From Isoetes taiwanensis (lineage: Eukaryota; Streptophyta; Lycopodiopsida; Isoetales; Isoetaceae), in the NCBI GenBank assembly GCA_021234155.1, contig JAJEKV010000027.1, forward strand, positions 13,422,916 through 13,486,915: DNA of 64,000 bases. Reading direction: 5' to 3'. The position numbers and the translations under genes are program-made. Below are positions 45,409-56,805 of the stretch, in pieces; position 1 is the stretch's first letter; every line of letters begins with the position of its first letter. Below the pieces are notes generated by a model. The model made no database searches. It saw only the letters and a list, made by a program, of their open reading frames with translations, and was not told the DNA's origin.

Positions 45409-46369
45409 TCGAGAATTGTAGCAAAGGTTATCTACAATTGGGCCTACACCTTGTTCATGGAAAACCATTCAAATCTCTGAATCAAATATACAATCTTAAT
45501 TTATAAAAGAATGTAGAGAACATAGTTAATATAAAAGGTTCTGTGACCTTACAAGGTGCTTTCACATGTGCATGCAATGCTTTGCTATTAAGCATAGCCA
45601 AACAGAATAATATGATCTTTGATGAAAATTATTATAAAAGCTGGCAGAAGTTTAATATAGCCACAAGAATGACGGGAGTAAACTCAAGTCCACCCTCAAT
45701 CTATCTAAACATTATAAACTATGGGGTAGCAAATCCTCATACCAGTGGCATGGAAGGGAGTCCAAGACTCGTTCTAGAATTTGAGAAAATCTGACACCAC
45801 ACTGACTTGCTCCAGAGTCTTCTCAACTGCAAGGTTATAGCCATAGCAATCCTTTGCTATAAAGAGCATGCCGTGCTGCAGTGGAAGAAAAAATCAAAGG
45901 CAGAACAGAGTAAACACGCAGAATCAACACACCGGATCATTTTTGAACAGGAAACAGTCCAACTCCAAAAAATGCCGAAACCGAGACAAAGGAACACACC
46001 CATTTGAAGTATACGCAGCAGATCACGGGAGGATGGCAGCAAAAACAGAAAACTAAAAACCCAAATCATTCCGGATTAGCCATAGCTAAAAACTACCATT
46101 TTCAAGCAGGCCAGGGAGAAAAGCATGGATTGAGGTCCGTTTGAGCAGATTCTACAGGGCCCAGAAAGGTGACAGCTAGCGGCAGGGGACAACAGGAGGT
46201 AGAGACAACCCAAATGGGAGAATCCATGGACATAACCTGTTCCGGCTTCAGAGGTAACATTTCCCTCAAAGCCTATGAAACGCCCTTGCAACCTGTCTCC
46301 CACAACACTATGAACATAGCATATCTATAGAGCCCTCCCGCTATCTGCCATTCTCAGAACTCTAAAACC
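45409..46369. other. spacer without a recognised gene
   Basis: Short frames occur on both strands (for example minus 46076-46303), but none has a recognisable domain. Confidence 0.5.
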
Positions 46370-46540
46370 CCTAAAACGGTCGACTCGTAAAGTGGAAGAG
46401 CTCGAGCCTTGCATGCCTTTTTTTTTTCATCTTTCTTTAACAAAAAATTAGATACAAGGGTAAACGACCACCGTCGGATTGTTGAAGCCAACCCAAATCA
46501 ACGAACTAAAAAGGGCGCACTCTAGAAATACTATTTAGTA
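46370..46540 (-). promoter_or_regulatory. promoter-like module, truncated copy iv
   Basis: Partial match to the module around AATCAACGAACTAAAAAGGG and GCGCACTCTAGAAATACT. It is cut at 46541 by foldback copy d, so the outer part is missing. This is the weakest match of the five. Confidence 0.35.
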
Positions 46541-46911
46541 TGACTCCGGGCAACGAGAGCTGTCGGATTGGCATATTTGCCCTTTATTCCAAGATCTGGA
46601 CCGTATATAGCGATCCTCATTTGTGGGGTATGCATGTACAAATTTTTGTATACTGTATATTAAAGTTTGTAAAATACTATAAGGTTTGAGAGAATGTACT
46701 TAATGGTGTTAATTTTGTACATGTATTGTAAATATATTTTTGGGGCTCTCGCTGCCCTACGTAACCCCCGTGTAAATATGCACCCAAACCAAAGGGGGTT
46801 TAAGGGGGATTTTAATTTAAATGTGTTAAATGCAATGGTTTATGTTAATAATGTTAATGGTAGTTGTGTGTTGATTGTTATATTAAAAAAAAAATTGGAC
46901 CCTTCGGGCCC
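46541..46911 (+). mobile_element. foldback/MITE-like element, copy d
   Basis: The left end starts inside the inner repeat (TGACTCCGGGCAACGAGAG). The interior is diverged from the other copies. The right side has CTCTCGCTGCCCTACGTAAC, then AAACCAAAGGGGGTTTAAGG and a degraded palindrome GGACCCTTCGGGCCC. It is probably the oldest copy. Confidence 0.82.
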
Positions 46912-47794
46912 TAACTAAAGCAAACATAGGTAAACTTTATGGGCCAGTTAGCCTGTTTATGTAAGTATGTAAGTGCCAAGAAATATACAAATAGGAGTTT
47001 TAATTCCATATCGACATGCATTTTACAAAGATCAGCAAATAGGACCATCTTTGTATCTTTTGTCCGTAAAAATGGAGCGGCCTTCCAATATGACGGAGTC
47101 GTTCAGTTAAAGAATTAGATTCTGCAACAATCTGTGTACCGAATGTAAAGCTTTTTTCTAGTAAAAAAAGCACCAAGAACTGAATAAACATTTGTTTGAA
47201 CACCACATACTGCTTCTTAAGAGGTAAATTCCAAAAGCTAAGCTTTAGGAGGACTTGCAATTCCCTTGCGAGTATAATCTGCAGCCAGAACATAACTGAG
47301 GCATATTTCAAAGTCTGCACGGCTGCTGTTTACAAAAAAACATGTGAGCCTTTCAAATATGTTACAGAGATATCATCCAACACAAGATTTAGCTTCCTTG
47401 TCAAAAAACATATTCTCATGCAACATATTCTCTTGCAATCAAGACATCCAACCTGTCTTTTCTGCTTCATTTTGTGCTTGAACTTCAAAATCCCCTCAAT
47501 AGAATGAGGAATCAGGTTGAATCCATTTTCATGCAATCAGGGCACGTACAAAATTGTCCTAAATCAAATATTTTATAGCTTCCACTGCATTCTTTGCAAC
47601 ATTAGAGGCCTTTGTGGATGTGTCTCTAGGGAGGCCAACAAGCATCTCCTGCAAAATAAAATCATCATTCAGCAGTTGCATCTCGTCTACTCTTAAGAAA
47701 AACATGGTGTCTACAAATCCGCTGGGAAACATCTCTATGCCGCTTATACCAGCAGACAAGATTGCAAACTCAAAACTGGCAATCCGTCCTCCTC
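46912..47794. other. region downstream of the HECT pseudogene, no gene recognised
   Basis: A minus-strand frame at 47559-47759 (FFLRVDEMQLLNDDFILQEM) looks protein-like but I do not recognise it. It lies just after the HECT stop codon. Confidence 0.45.
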
Positions 47795-48538
47795 TTAACC
47801 AAAGCCAAATCCTTCACTTGCTTCGTGGATAGCTAAAAACAAACGTTCTTGCAATTGTTCTTTTGAAGAGTACTCAGGCAAATCGAGCTGGTTAAAACTG
47901 TCATTGAAAATAAGGACAGCTTCAGAAACATGCTTGCACTTATTTATAAAAGCTACAGGCATTTTATTAATAACACAACATTACTATGTATGTGCAGAGG
48001 GTAAACGCTCGGGAGCTCCATATACCTTGTGTATCTGGAATCTCTGAGGACCAGAAATACCTTGCAAAGCTCTGAATCCTTCCAACGGCACCTAAGTTCA
48101 TAAAAAAGAAAGAGGGTATAAAGAAACATTCTTAGGTAATAAATTCAAGAGACTAAAGGTACCTTTGATGTGCCGGTTATGAACCCGAAGAAGTCGAGCC
48201 ATGTCTTCTTTATTAAAACCTTGAACAACATCCCAAAACCATTGGACGACGGGCGATCTTTAGCCGTGTAGCCAAGATACTCGATATTGGCGTTGAGGTC
48301 CTCGAACGCAAAGGACAAACATTTCTCAATCCGTATGCATAAACAGGTTCCAACTAATAAGCCACTAATAAGCGCCTCCAACTCCTTATCATTGAAAATT
48401 CCAATCAACTATCTAGAGACCAATTCATTGAATCCTTCAAGAAAGGAGTTGATTTGATACATGTTCATGCTTGTTTTCTGCAGTGACGTGAACGTTACGA
48501 CCCCATGGATGAGCTCATAGTCGGTTCTCTTCACAACC
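47795..48538 (-). pseudogene. HECT-type E3 ubiquitin ligase (UPL1/2-like), C-terminal remnant
   Basis: HECT ligases take ubiquitin onto a C-terminal cysteine and pass it to substrates. The minus strand keeps the family's C-terminal motifs: TDYELIHG, GGRNVHVTAENKHEHV (shifted frame), INSFLEGFNELV, IFNDKELEALISGL, VQWFWDVVQGFNKEDMARLL (shifted frame) and FITGTSK. Introns with GT/AG ends follow at 48162-48092 and 47984-47898. The exons between and after them encode [20 protein letters not shown]...PSAHT (48091-47985) and FNQLDLPEYSSKEQLQERLF...GFGFG plus stop (47897-47795). Damage: TAG after NELVSR, at least three frame changes, and the codon split by the last intron reads TAT (Tyr) where the family has the catalytic Cys. 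Introns are kept, so it is not a processed copy. It sits downstream of promoter-like module iii. Confidence 0.9.
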
Positions 48539-48589
48539 CTAAAATAAAAATACAGAACCCTTAGCACCTGCATACCTGACAGGAGAGAA

Positions 48590-48860
48590 TGCTTCAGCTA
48601 ACTCTAAAATAACCCTAAAGTGAAACATCTCGATGCTTGCATGTATGGCTTATTAAAAAGAAATAGAAGAATAAAAATAAAAGAGGGTAAACCATTGGGG
48701 ATATGGAATTTAGACAATAAAAATGCGGAGTACACTCTAGATATACTGATTAGTATGCCTCGTGTAATACGCCCATGAAATCATATGAAAACCATGCCAA
48801 AAAGCGTATAAAATCACAAAAAAAAACCCCTGTTATAATGCTACATATTTATACTAAACA
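48590..48860 (-). promoter_or_regulatory. recurrent promoter-like module, copy iii
   Basis: On the minus strand it reads ATATGTAGCATTATAACAGG, TTTTATACGCTTTTTGGCAT, GGGCGTATTACACG, ATATCTAGAGTGTACTCC and then TTTAGGGTTATTTTAGAG, parallel to copies i and ii. The HECT remnant begins about 50 bp downstream in the same sense. Confidence 0.55.
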
Positions 48861-48929
48861 TTTTGACGTCTAACTTAATATTCTTTGATCGGATTTATTA
48901 AGTGAAGGATAAAAAGCCATCCAGTATAG

Positions 48930-49279
48930 TCAGATTCGGGCTCGCTACATTCTCTTGGTGCGACCTGGTCTGCCCCTGCACGAGCTACTCAGTACGCCAT
49001 CAGTTCGATCCCTTGGCTCCTACCTCCAGGAGGTTTTGGATCTGCGGACTCACCTCTGCCCCCGGGCGCCTACCTGAGGTGCTGGGAATTCATGTGTATA
49101 TGTATATTTGTACAGTTGCCAGCAGGCTTGTTGTTGCGACAGTTTTTCCCTCCTAAGGGGGGATTTTTTTAATCCAGGTAGCAACGGGCTTGCTGCACCC
49201 ATGTAATTTGGGTCCCATAGGCCGATTGGCCTCCGCGGACGATAAAAGAACCTTCCTTCCTTCCTTCCTTCCTTGTCTA
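48930..49279 (+). mobile_element. LINE 3' tail or SINE sharing it, TTCC tail
   Basis: The last ~140 bp match the shared tail: CCTCCTAAGGGGGGATTTTT, GGTCCCAT, stem-loop AGGCC-GATT-GGCCT (49219-49232), CTCCGCGGACGATAAAA, (TTCC)n. The upstream part has AGTTCGATCCC near 49010, which resembles a Pol III B box, so this may be a tRNA-derived SINE that borrows the LINE tail. No certain A box or target-site duplication is seen. Confidence 0.6.
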
Positions 49280-50449
49280 ATTATCGAGTCTACTATTAAC
49301 TTTGACATGGTTGGGTGCAGGTAACCAAGACTTCATCTCGTATAACTGATCTTTTCTAGTTGATGATGATACGAAGAAAACAGTTGGAGCCCATGTACAA
49401 GGAGCTCTTGAATCTTATTAGAATATTTAACAGAGTTAGTTCGCTTTTATATTGGCGAGATCTTTCCTAACTCGCCTCTCAAACTTATAAATGTAGCATT
49501 TATGTATAACTAAGGCATTTTAATAAAAGCATATAAATGGAACAAAACCGTCTTTAATAAATGCATTTGATTTTTTTTTACATATATCATTGTATGTGTG
49601 TTATGTGTTGCTTGTAAAGTCTTCAAGTATATATACTTTCAACTTTCAGAAAAACTATTATAGCAAGTTAAGGAGTCAGTCAGTTTGACACTTCATTTGT
49701 CCTTCTGGTTTGGGACTAAGAGATTAGTTCTCGTTAGATGGCTTGGGTGGATAGTACCTGTGAATCAATCTTGGGCAACACCAAGACAACAAGTTCTTAT
49801 GTTGTAGATAAAATGTCAAATGCAGAGTAAGCAAATAGCTAGCTACTGGAAAGTAAAAAAATTATAGGCTAACAAAGCTAATAGTAGTAATTTGACACAA
49901 TTTCTATGCTTCAACAAAGGTACAAACCCACATAGATATATATGGAAGACTATCAAAGATAATGCATTATTCATTTACATGGCTATATTTGCAACTAGCC
50001 AATAGAAAAACAAGGTGTTGCGCCCTGAGGATAAAGTGCTAAAATCATATATCAAAGTTATGTTTTCACTGCTGATGGAATATCTGGTCCATCATGAGTC
50101 TGGCTAAGTTTATATATATTATGAAAGAATGATATAACAAATAGTCTGTACAACATTGATAGAAGAGAAGAACAACTGGCATATCATATTATATGGCACA
50201 TTCAATGCGTACAACACCATAGAAGGAGCACAAAAGCTTGGGTAAAGCACTACAGTTGCAACTTTGACACCATAGGCTAAGAGAAAACTATGCCAGAGGC
50301 TGCCAATGGCATTGGCAATGCAAGCATTGCTATGTTTACATACAAGATGCATCTAGGTCAGTTCCCTCTGCAACTGTCTACGTGTTTCTATCAGCTGGGC
50401 TTTCGCATCACAAAAGCGCTTCTCTTCTTTTGCTTTCCCACGTTTGGAG
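49280..50449. other. spacer without a recognised gene
   Basis: AT-rich sequence with no recognisable domain on either strand. Confidence 0.6.
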
Positions 50450-51644
50450 CATAATTCACTAAAACAAATTTCATTGGCATCCAACTCCTCAACAAAAAAT
50501 CTTTTTGTATAACCACCTGCTACATGTAGACAAAGCGTCATAACTGCAAAACTAAACAATTTTTTTTTTTTTTTTGGTATTCATTATATATAAAGGTTTA
50601 TGAATGATTATTATATGCCTTGATTAGATATGAAAAAAGTAAATTTAGGGCATTCCATAAGGTTTAGTTGACTTGAAATCAAATATACTTCTGTAGAAAA
50701 AGAAAATGAACATAAAGGATTGCATTTCACATGGCAAAGTCTTGGCTAATATGGAGTGTATGGAAGCGAAGGCGAAGAAAGGTATTTCTTCTCAGGTGGT
50801 GCTTCAAGAAATTCGTAAGAAGTTGTATAATTGTTTTCAGATCTCCAATTGGCCTGATCGTATTAAAATTCCAATACGGAGTGATCATCTAAAAGTGATT
50901 GATGCTTCAGGGACATTTCTTACTTCTGGAAGTACTTTGTAATATTTTGAGTGTATAATATGAAGTAAAACACGTTCTTCACAAAAGAAAAAAGAAAAAA
51001 AGAAAAAGAAAAAAAGAAAAGAAAATGAACATAATGAAAAACATATCATAGGACAGAAGAATGAGTGTTTATTTCGGAAGGAAATTTGTAGATGACACGG
51101 TTTTGAAGTGTTTGCTTAGCATCTTTAGATGAGAACAATCTCAAAGAATGACAATTTGACTTGTAATCAGCTATTGGAACATGAATCAATTTCCTCATTT
51201 ACAAAGAACATATAAAGGTACTCACTACATTAGATTAACTTAACCCTCAATATATACATTGAAACGACATCAGAACCTGCAAAAGCCGAATTCCCTATTC
51301 TTGATATATCAACCTGCATAAGATAATAGGTAAGTAATCTCACTCTAGACAAGCATAAAATCTGATCTAGAAGCCACATCTGAAAGGTCATTTGCTATCA
51401 TATACTCGTTGATCTTCTTCATAATCTCATAAATCTTGTCCCTGAGTGACTCAAGTGCTAGTCCACCATTTCCGGCATTGTACTTGGTCCCAAAGTTCTA
51501 AGGCAGAGACAATTCAAAATAAAATTGACACATGCTCTATTCTTGATGCATATCCATATAACATGAATATAAACTACTGACGTCTTTTGTTCCACTAAGA
51601 TTGTGGCTTGCGGTGAGTATAAACGCTCCATATGGTTTTTCTCC
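50450..51644 (-). pseudogene. phosphoglucomutase-family gene remnant
   Basis: Phosphoglucomutases interconvert glucose-1- and glucose-6-phosphate through a phosphoserine. Exon-like pieces on the minus strand lie in family order. 51644-51582 reads GEKPYGAFILTASHN, holding the active-site TASHN with its Ser, though the usual PGG is replaced by LSG. 51497 to ~51390 reads NFGTKYNAGNGG, DKIYEIMKKINEY and IANDLSD. From 51313 it reads VDISRIG. 50550-50470 reads VAGGYTKRFFVEELDANE. The first three have GT/AG-compatible borders. The rest of the protein, including the metal-binding loop, is not seen, and coding between 51275 and 50560 has decayed. A purine tract and a T run lie inside. Family match by eye; which paralogue is unclear. 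Confidence 0.72.
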
Positions 51645-53240
51645 CTGAAGGAAGGCGAAGAAGGGTCATAAACTTAAACAATATCAAAGGTAGAAATGTG
51701 AAATATGAAATATTATTTTTTCTATTAGCTTATCACATTCATGCCAACTCACTTGCAGATCATAACGGATATAGCGAGTGTAGACTAAACTCCAAACAAT
51801 GGTTACTAAATGATGATATCATGCACACAAAGATACATGACCCAAGCCAACTATTCAACTTATTCCTCACGGAAGGCATGACATAAGGAAATCAAACGTG
51901 AGATTTCATTAATTGAAGAAAATATTACAATTTTAAGAATTTTGGGCATAGCTAAGAGGCTCGAGCTCGAGAGGTTTCATTATAGTCAGTTGCTTGCTTG
52001 GCTAGTAATTCTTGTAATTGGGCACTATACAGTGAGAATAGCAGCCATAATCTATTGTCTTCACATCTTGGTACTAGGGTCGATCGTTAGGATTTGGTCC
52101 CCACTTCCTTATCCCAACAATTGATATGATATACTCTATGCATAAGACCCTTCTGCTCCCACCAAGAGACTAGTACCTGCTCGTAGTGAGGAAGGTATGG
52201 ATCTTGTTTGGGATCCTCTTTTGCATAGGCCATCCATGTGGGACGAGTTAGCTGGTCACTAGCAAGAACATACCCTTTTTGACATCCTAATCAGGATCAA
52301 GTTCCAACTGAGTTGCATGGTCGTCCAGAAGCAAAATTAAATAAGATGGTGGGCCTGTATACTCGTCTTCCTGTATAGCCTCTGGCTCAACTAATACATT
52401 TTATCTTGTGTGACGCCAAAAGTCTTGAATTCCCGGGCTTTTTGCAAGAACTTCTCCAATCACATTATAAAGTGGACTAGTAGTCAATAACCTCATTTGT
52501 ATATGTCATTAGACCATGAGTTCTGACCAACTCTAGAGGTAACTGCTCAATGCATCATGTTTTTCAAGATGCCTATATCTTTCAGACGTAAAAATTCATC
52601 TTATCTTATCTTATCTTCACATCCTGATTCAATTATCATGCAACCATTCTCGATGTCCAGCCTCATCTTGTAATACATAGTGGCCATCCATCCTTCATGT
52701 AAAATTTGAAGAGGAGAGGTTTGAGATGACCAATTAATGCTCAAGCCTAATATCTAGAAAGAATCCATCAACAAAGACCTTCCAATCAGGAACTTTAGTT
52801 ACAAGATAAGGAGCAGGTACCTCAAAGCTACACTCCTAAGATAATTACATTAGCTTATGTTAGTTATTTTATTTTAACAGAGTCGAGTAATTGCCAAAAA
52901 AGAGCATCAATATTGTCACGCGTATGTCCAACTATCATGAAATCAAGTTGGACTTGGTGAAACACACCTAGCCAAACAAGATATAAAAGATACATTACCA
53001 AGTATCTATTTTTATTTTGATAGAACAATTGCGGAACCTACGAGTAAAGCGTCTTGGTAATTGTTAGGCTACAATGAGGTGCTACGAAATCATTACGTGA
53101 TACCATTTATCACTTTGGTTCTTAAAGATTCAGATTCTAGAATGATCCCCATGAACATTTGGGATGATCTTCTTCTCTCAGATGGCCCCACCTATCTTCA
53201 GATGCATCTTCCATGGTCTCTAGTGCATGGTTTTAGAAGC
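51645..53240. other. spacer without a recognised gene
   Basis: I recognise no gene. At 52575-52617 a GACGTAAAAATTC followed by (TTATC)n resembles a very short or decayed LINE tail of the family described at 12361, but the stem-loop is not recognisable. Confidence 0.5.
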
Positions 53241-53310
53241 CATTAGGGCGGATTTGGGGTCTCAAAATGGCCCATATCTTGGATGCCAGAATTCCACGTC
53301 ATGTTTCTCG
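53241..53310 (+). repeat. left terminal inverted repeat
   Basis: Perfect pairing with 58268-58299 over the first 32 bp, then partial pairing to about 53310. Confidence 0.85.
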
Positions 53311-54132
53311 CGACCAATGATGTTTGCACATTTTTTTCCAAAGTCAGTATTAGTTGGCAAGTAGAAAGAGGAGCAGGCTTACTTGGCATCCACATGGTGA
53401 AATTTCATAGGACATGTTTGTGCATTCATTGCAACCACATTAATGGCCTGCATTTTTCGAAAATCGTATCACGGACCAAAATAATGGCTACTTTTCCCGC
53501 CTACTGTGCACATGCCCACATGCACCAACCACCTTATCAAATTTTGGCACCAAGATTTCCATTGTTCACATTAGCGCCATTTCGTGCATCCTCTCCGCGC
53601 TTCTCTTCATTTGGAATCCAAGTCTCCAATAGTGTCTCACGTGTTTTTTGCGGGCGAGCATAGAGTTAAGCCGAGGGCGATGTCGGACAAGCAAAAGCGA
53701 CGTTACATGCCATGTTTTTACTACCCAAATTTTCATTCTGAAGTTTTCCTACTTTTTTAGCTCTTCCCATTCATCGTATTGCTCCCCGCCATTCATTCTT
53801 ACAATTCAACGAATCGATCAGTATCTCTAATTGCATCCATCATTGCTCCTAGTACTCCTACATTGCTTCTGCAGTTCATCACTTACAAAACAATAAAGGC
53901 ATGACGGTGGAAGGATATCTATCCATAGGCTTGTGGGTGAGAAGGCTATCCTTAACGAAGGGTGACTATGGAGTTACATCGCCGGAGCGACATTCATACG
54001 CAATGAATAGGTAGAACTATAGGGTTCAAAATAAATGCTATGGATAATATATTGCAAAAAAAAAAGGGAATGGAGGGGGGGAAGGGATTTGAAGAGGAGG
54101 ATATTTGCAAATTTGCACCCTCAATAATACAT

Positions 54133-54200
54133 GGATCACACCATGCGAAAATGCATATGCACTTTGTAAATGTGTAGTGAGATTTCGCGTCATGTGATCC
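54133..54200. repeat. 68-bp hairpin element H1
   Basis: Left arm GGATCACACCATGCGAA. The right arm, read in reverse complement, is GGATCACATGACGCGAA. Arms are 17 nt and imperfectly paired. Confidence 0.75.
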
Positions 54201-54901
54201 TTGCTTCTTTTTTCTTCCCTCTTCTTGATTTATATTCACTCACTGAATCAAATATTTTTCTTTGGGCTATATTTATCAGATGTCGGGGATTTGAGACTAG
54301 GGAAAAGCATTACTAGCATCGTTGTTGTCTAACATATGGACATAAGAGACATGCTTTTCCAGGATATACATTCAGGGCAATGGGCATCTAGTTTTACGTT
54401 GTAAAGTTGTGGGAGCCGAGCTTGAAAGTCGTCCCATGACCTCGTTTAAGCGAATTGTGCAAGCCTCAAAGTTATGAGAATGGTGTCCTTGCAATGAAGA
54501 AATGTTTGATAAGACGTGCATTCAGGGTTGTTGAAAAAATGAGTTACAAAATATTTGCTCCATTAGAGGTGTTTACTAATGCCACGACACAAAAGCTCCA
54601 AAGACATATTGTATAAAATGTCACTTTCATGAGCCTTTGTATTGGTTAACTCAAAGTGTCACATATGGAAACATTGTTAGGTTTGATAAAATAACATAAA
54701 AATCTTATTTAATAAAGCTTTGGTTGTTGGTAAAGTGTTGGCTTATTGATTAAGTGTTTGTATTTTGCTTTGGGACCCTCTTTGAAAATGTTTAGTTCAT
54801 AAAACATAATATAACTTGGAATGATACATATTTTATATGCAAATGGGAGACTATTGGTGAGGGACTTGGTGTTATTATCTATTGACAACAAACAAGAAAG
54901 T

Positions 54902-54968
54902 GGATCACACCATGCGAATTTAGTATATTCCAACCTTTTAGCTTATACAAAATTCGCTTGGTGTGATC
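54902..54968. repeat. 67-bp hairpin element H2
   Basis: Left arm GGATCACACCATGCGAA; right arm TTCGCTTGGTGTGATC. They pair with a single mismatch. Confidence 0.85.
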
Positions 54969-55149
54969 TTTTTGGAAAAAGATGACTTCCTATAGTAAAA
55001 TTACTTTGATTATCTTTTAATAAAAGAAATATATATGTGTCTTATTTGAAGTTAAGTGTGGATATGTGACGTGCTCATTTATTGATAAAGTGTTTGCTTT
55101 TTTAAAAGGGCTAATAACTTTATGTACTACTAGAGTTGGTAAAGTATTT

Positions 55150-55530
55150 TAGATGCAAATAGGATGCTTGATGTTCCTTAAAAAAAGATATGCTCTTTGA
55201 AAAGGACTAATAACTTTATGCACTTGGGGTGATAAAGCATTAAATAAGAAGGGGTACTTGTGTTTAATTTTAATTTGACAACAAATAAGAAAGTGGATCA
55301 CAGGATGCGAATTTAGTGTGTTCCATTTTTGTTGCATATGTACTATTCGCTTGGTGTGATCCTTCTTGAAAAATAATATGCTCTTTGAAAAGGGATAATG
55401 ACTTATGTACTTAAGAGTGGTAAAGCATTTTAGATACAAATAGGAATGAGTACTTGTGTTTAATTTTAATTTGACAACAAATAAGAAAGTGGATCACACC
55501 ATGCGAATTTAGTGTGTCCCTTTTTTTTTG
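55150..55530. repeat. tandem duplication around hairpins H3 and H4
   Basis: Both hairpins are preceded by TTTAATTTTAATTTGACAAC and AAATAAGAAAGTGGATCAC. The flanks also share TATGCTCTTTGAAAAGG and GGTAAAGCATT. The period here is about 196 bp; H2 has the weaker version AACAAACAAGAAAGTGGATC. Confidence 0.85.
55295..55362. repeat. 68-bp hairpin element H3
   Basis: Left arm GGATCACAGGATGCGAA; right arm TTCGCTTGGTGTGATCC. Confidence 0.85.
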
Positions 55531-56578
55531 CATATGTATTCTAGAATGGGACTCGCATGAAACCAACAAACCGCCCGAACTTGCTTCTCATTCATCTCAG
55601 CAGATTTTCTACAATGGTGGATAGTGGGTAGCCGCACACATGCGAACTACCCATAAAAATAAAGGGAAAATCCAATTATATCGTTTGGACCCCAACAAAA
55701 TACAATGCTAATAGAGACTGGGCTAGTGTACCTGCCGAAAGCTTATCACCGGGATTAAAAAACCCCGCCCTTTCGGGTTTTCGAGGAAAAACCCTAGTGA
55801 TAAGCCTTCCTTCAAGGGCTTGGACAAACGGAAGGCATAAAAATCGCTCCCAAAACCCACGAATGGAAAAGTCGAAACAGATGTCGTTCGCTAACCTGTA
55901 CCTGCACATCACCAACAAAAACAACAAGACAAAACAAACCTCCCAGAGTGGAGGGGGCTGATTCTGCCACGTGCCACGCGATAAAAATACAATAACAAAA
56001 GAAGGGGGAGGGTGGGTTCAAAGAGAATAAGATACCGGCTTTGAGAGAAGAGGAAGCGCCGATGAGAAGTCGGGCGTAAACGCCGCCTAAAATAGCGAAC
56101 TCCCAAGCAGAATGGGCATGCGCCGCCCGCATGCATGCAAAACATGCATGCTCGTCCCATTCTAGAATGGCGATCCGATGTCTCGGATCGATGGGATTCT
56201 AGAATGGGACTCGCATGAAACCAACAAACCGCCCGAATACCAAAGGACTTCCTTCCTTAACAAACTAGAATCGAGGACGAAGGTCACAAGATGAAGGCTA
56301 AAGGCCGAAAGGACAGCATGAAAGAACGCCAAATTGGCCAAACCAGGCAGGAAGAAGCTCCTCCCCTGCCTGGAAACAATTCAAAGAGAATAAGGTACTG
56401 CTGAGAGAGAAGAGGAAGCGCCGATGAGAAGTCGAAGCAGAAACGCGCCTAAAATAGCGAACTCCCGAGCAGAATGGGCATGCGCCGCCCGCATGCATGC
56501 AAAACATGCATGCTCGTCCCATTCTAGAATGGCGATCCGATGTCTCGGATCGATGGGATTATTCGCTTGGTGTGATCC
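55491..56578. repeat. hairpin element H4, loop interrupted by an insertion
   Basis: Left arm GGATCACACCATGCGAA at 55491-55507 and right arm TTCGCTTGGTGTGATCC at 56562-56578. The ~1.02-kb compound element 55539-56560 lies in the loop. Hairpin H3 supplies the uninterrupted form. Confidence 0.85.
55539..56560. mobile_element. compound insertion of two related short-TIR elements
   Basis: Two units, 55539-56196 and 56197-56560, start with TTCTAGAATGGGACTCGCAT and end with GCATGCTCGTCCCATTCTAG, so the ends are ~20-bp inverted repeats with one or two mismatches. Each unit finishes with a terminal hairpin CGATCCGATGTCTCGGATCG (56171-56190 and 56533-56552) and has the hairpin GCATGCATG-caaaa-CATGCATGC just inside. 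The second unit is a shortened version of the first. Unit 1 also holds a long imperfect hairpin (CTTATCAC...GTGATAAG, 55742-55804). No coding sequence is recognised. Confidence 0.7.
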
Positions 56579-56737
56579 ATCTTGAAAAAAAAATAGCTTT
56601 CAAGTAAAAGGAAAGAAAGAAATATCTTATTTAAAGTGTAAAATGTTAGTATATAAAGTGTTGGTTTATTAAAATACTATTTGTTTACGCTAAGTTGTAA
56701 GTTCAATATTTGTGTTTCTATTTACTTTTTTACGCAA

Positions 56738-56805
56738 GGATCATACCAGGCGAATTTCTTATATGCAATTACTTCTGCGCATGAAGATTTCGCATCATAT
56801 GATCC
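56738..56805. repeat. 68-bp hairpin element H5
   Basis: Left arm GGATCATACCAGGCGAA; right arm TTCGCATCATATGATCC. The C-to-T change in one arm is matched by G-to-A in the other. Confidence 0.75.

Noticed and set aside
48902-49156. 84-codon plus-strand frame in the LINE-tail/SINE region
   Set aside because: The sequence is better explained as the body of a SINE or LINE tail; the frame has no domain.
50983-51025. Purine tract (AAAAG-type) as a LINE A tail
   Set aside because: No LINE tail or coding sequence precedes it on either strand, and no flanking duplication is seen.
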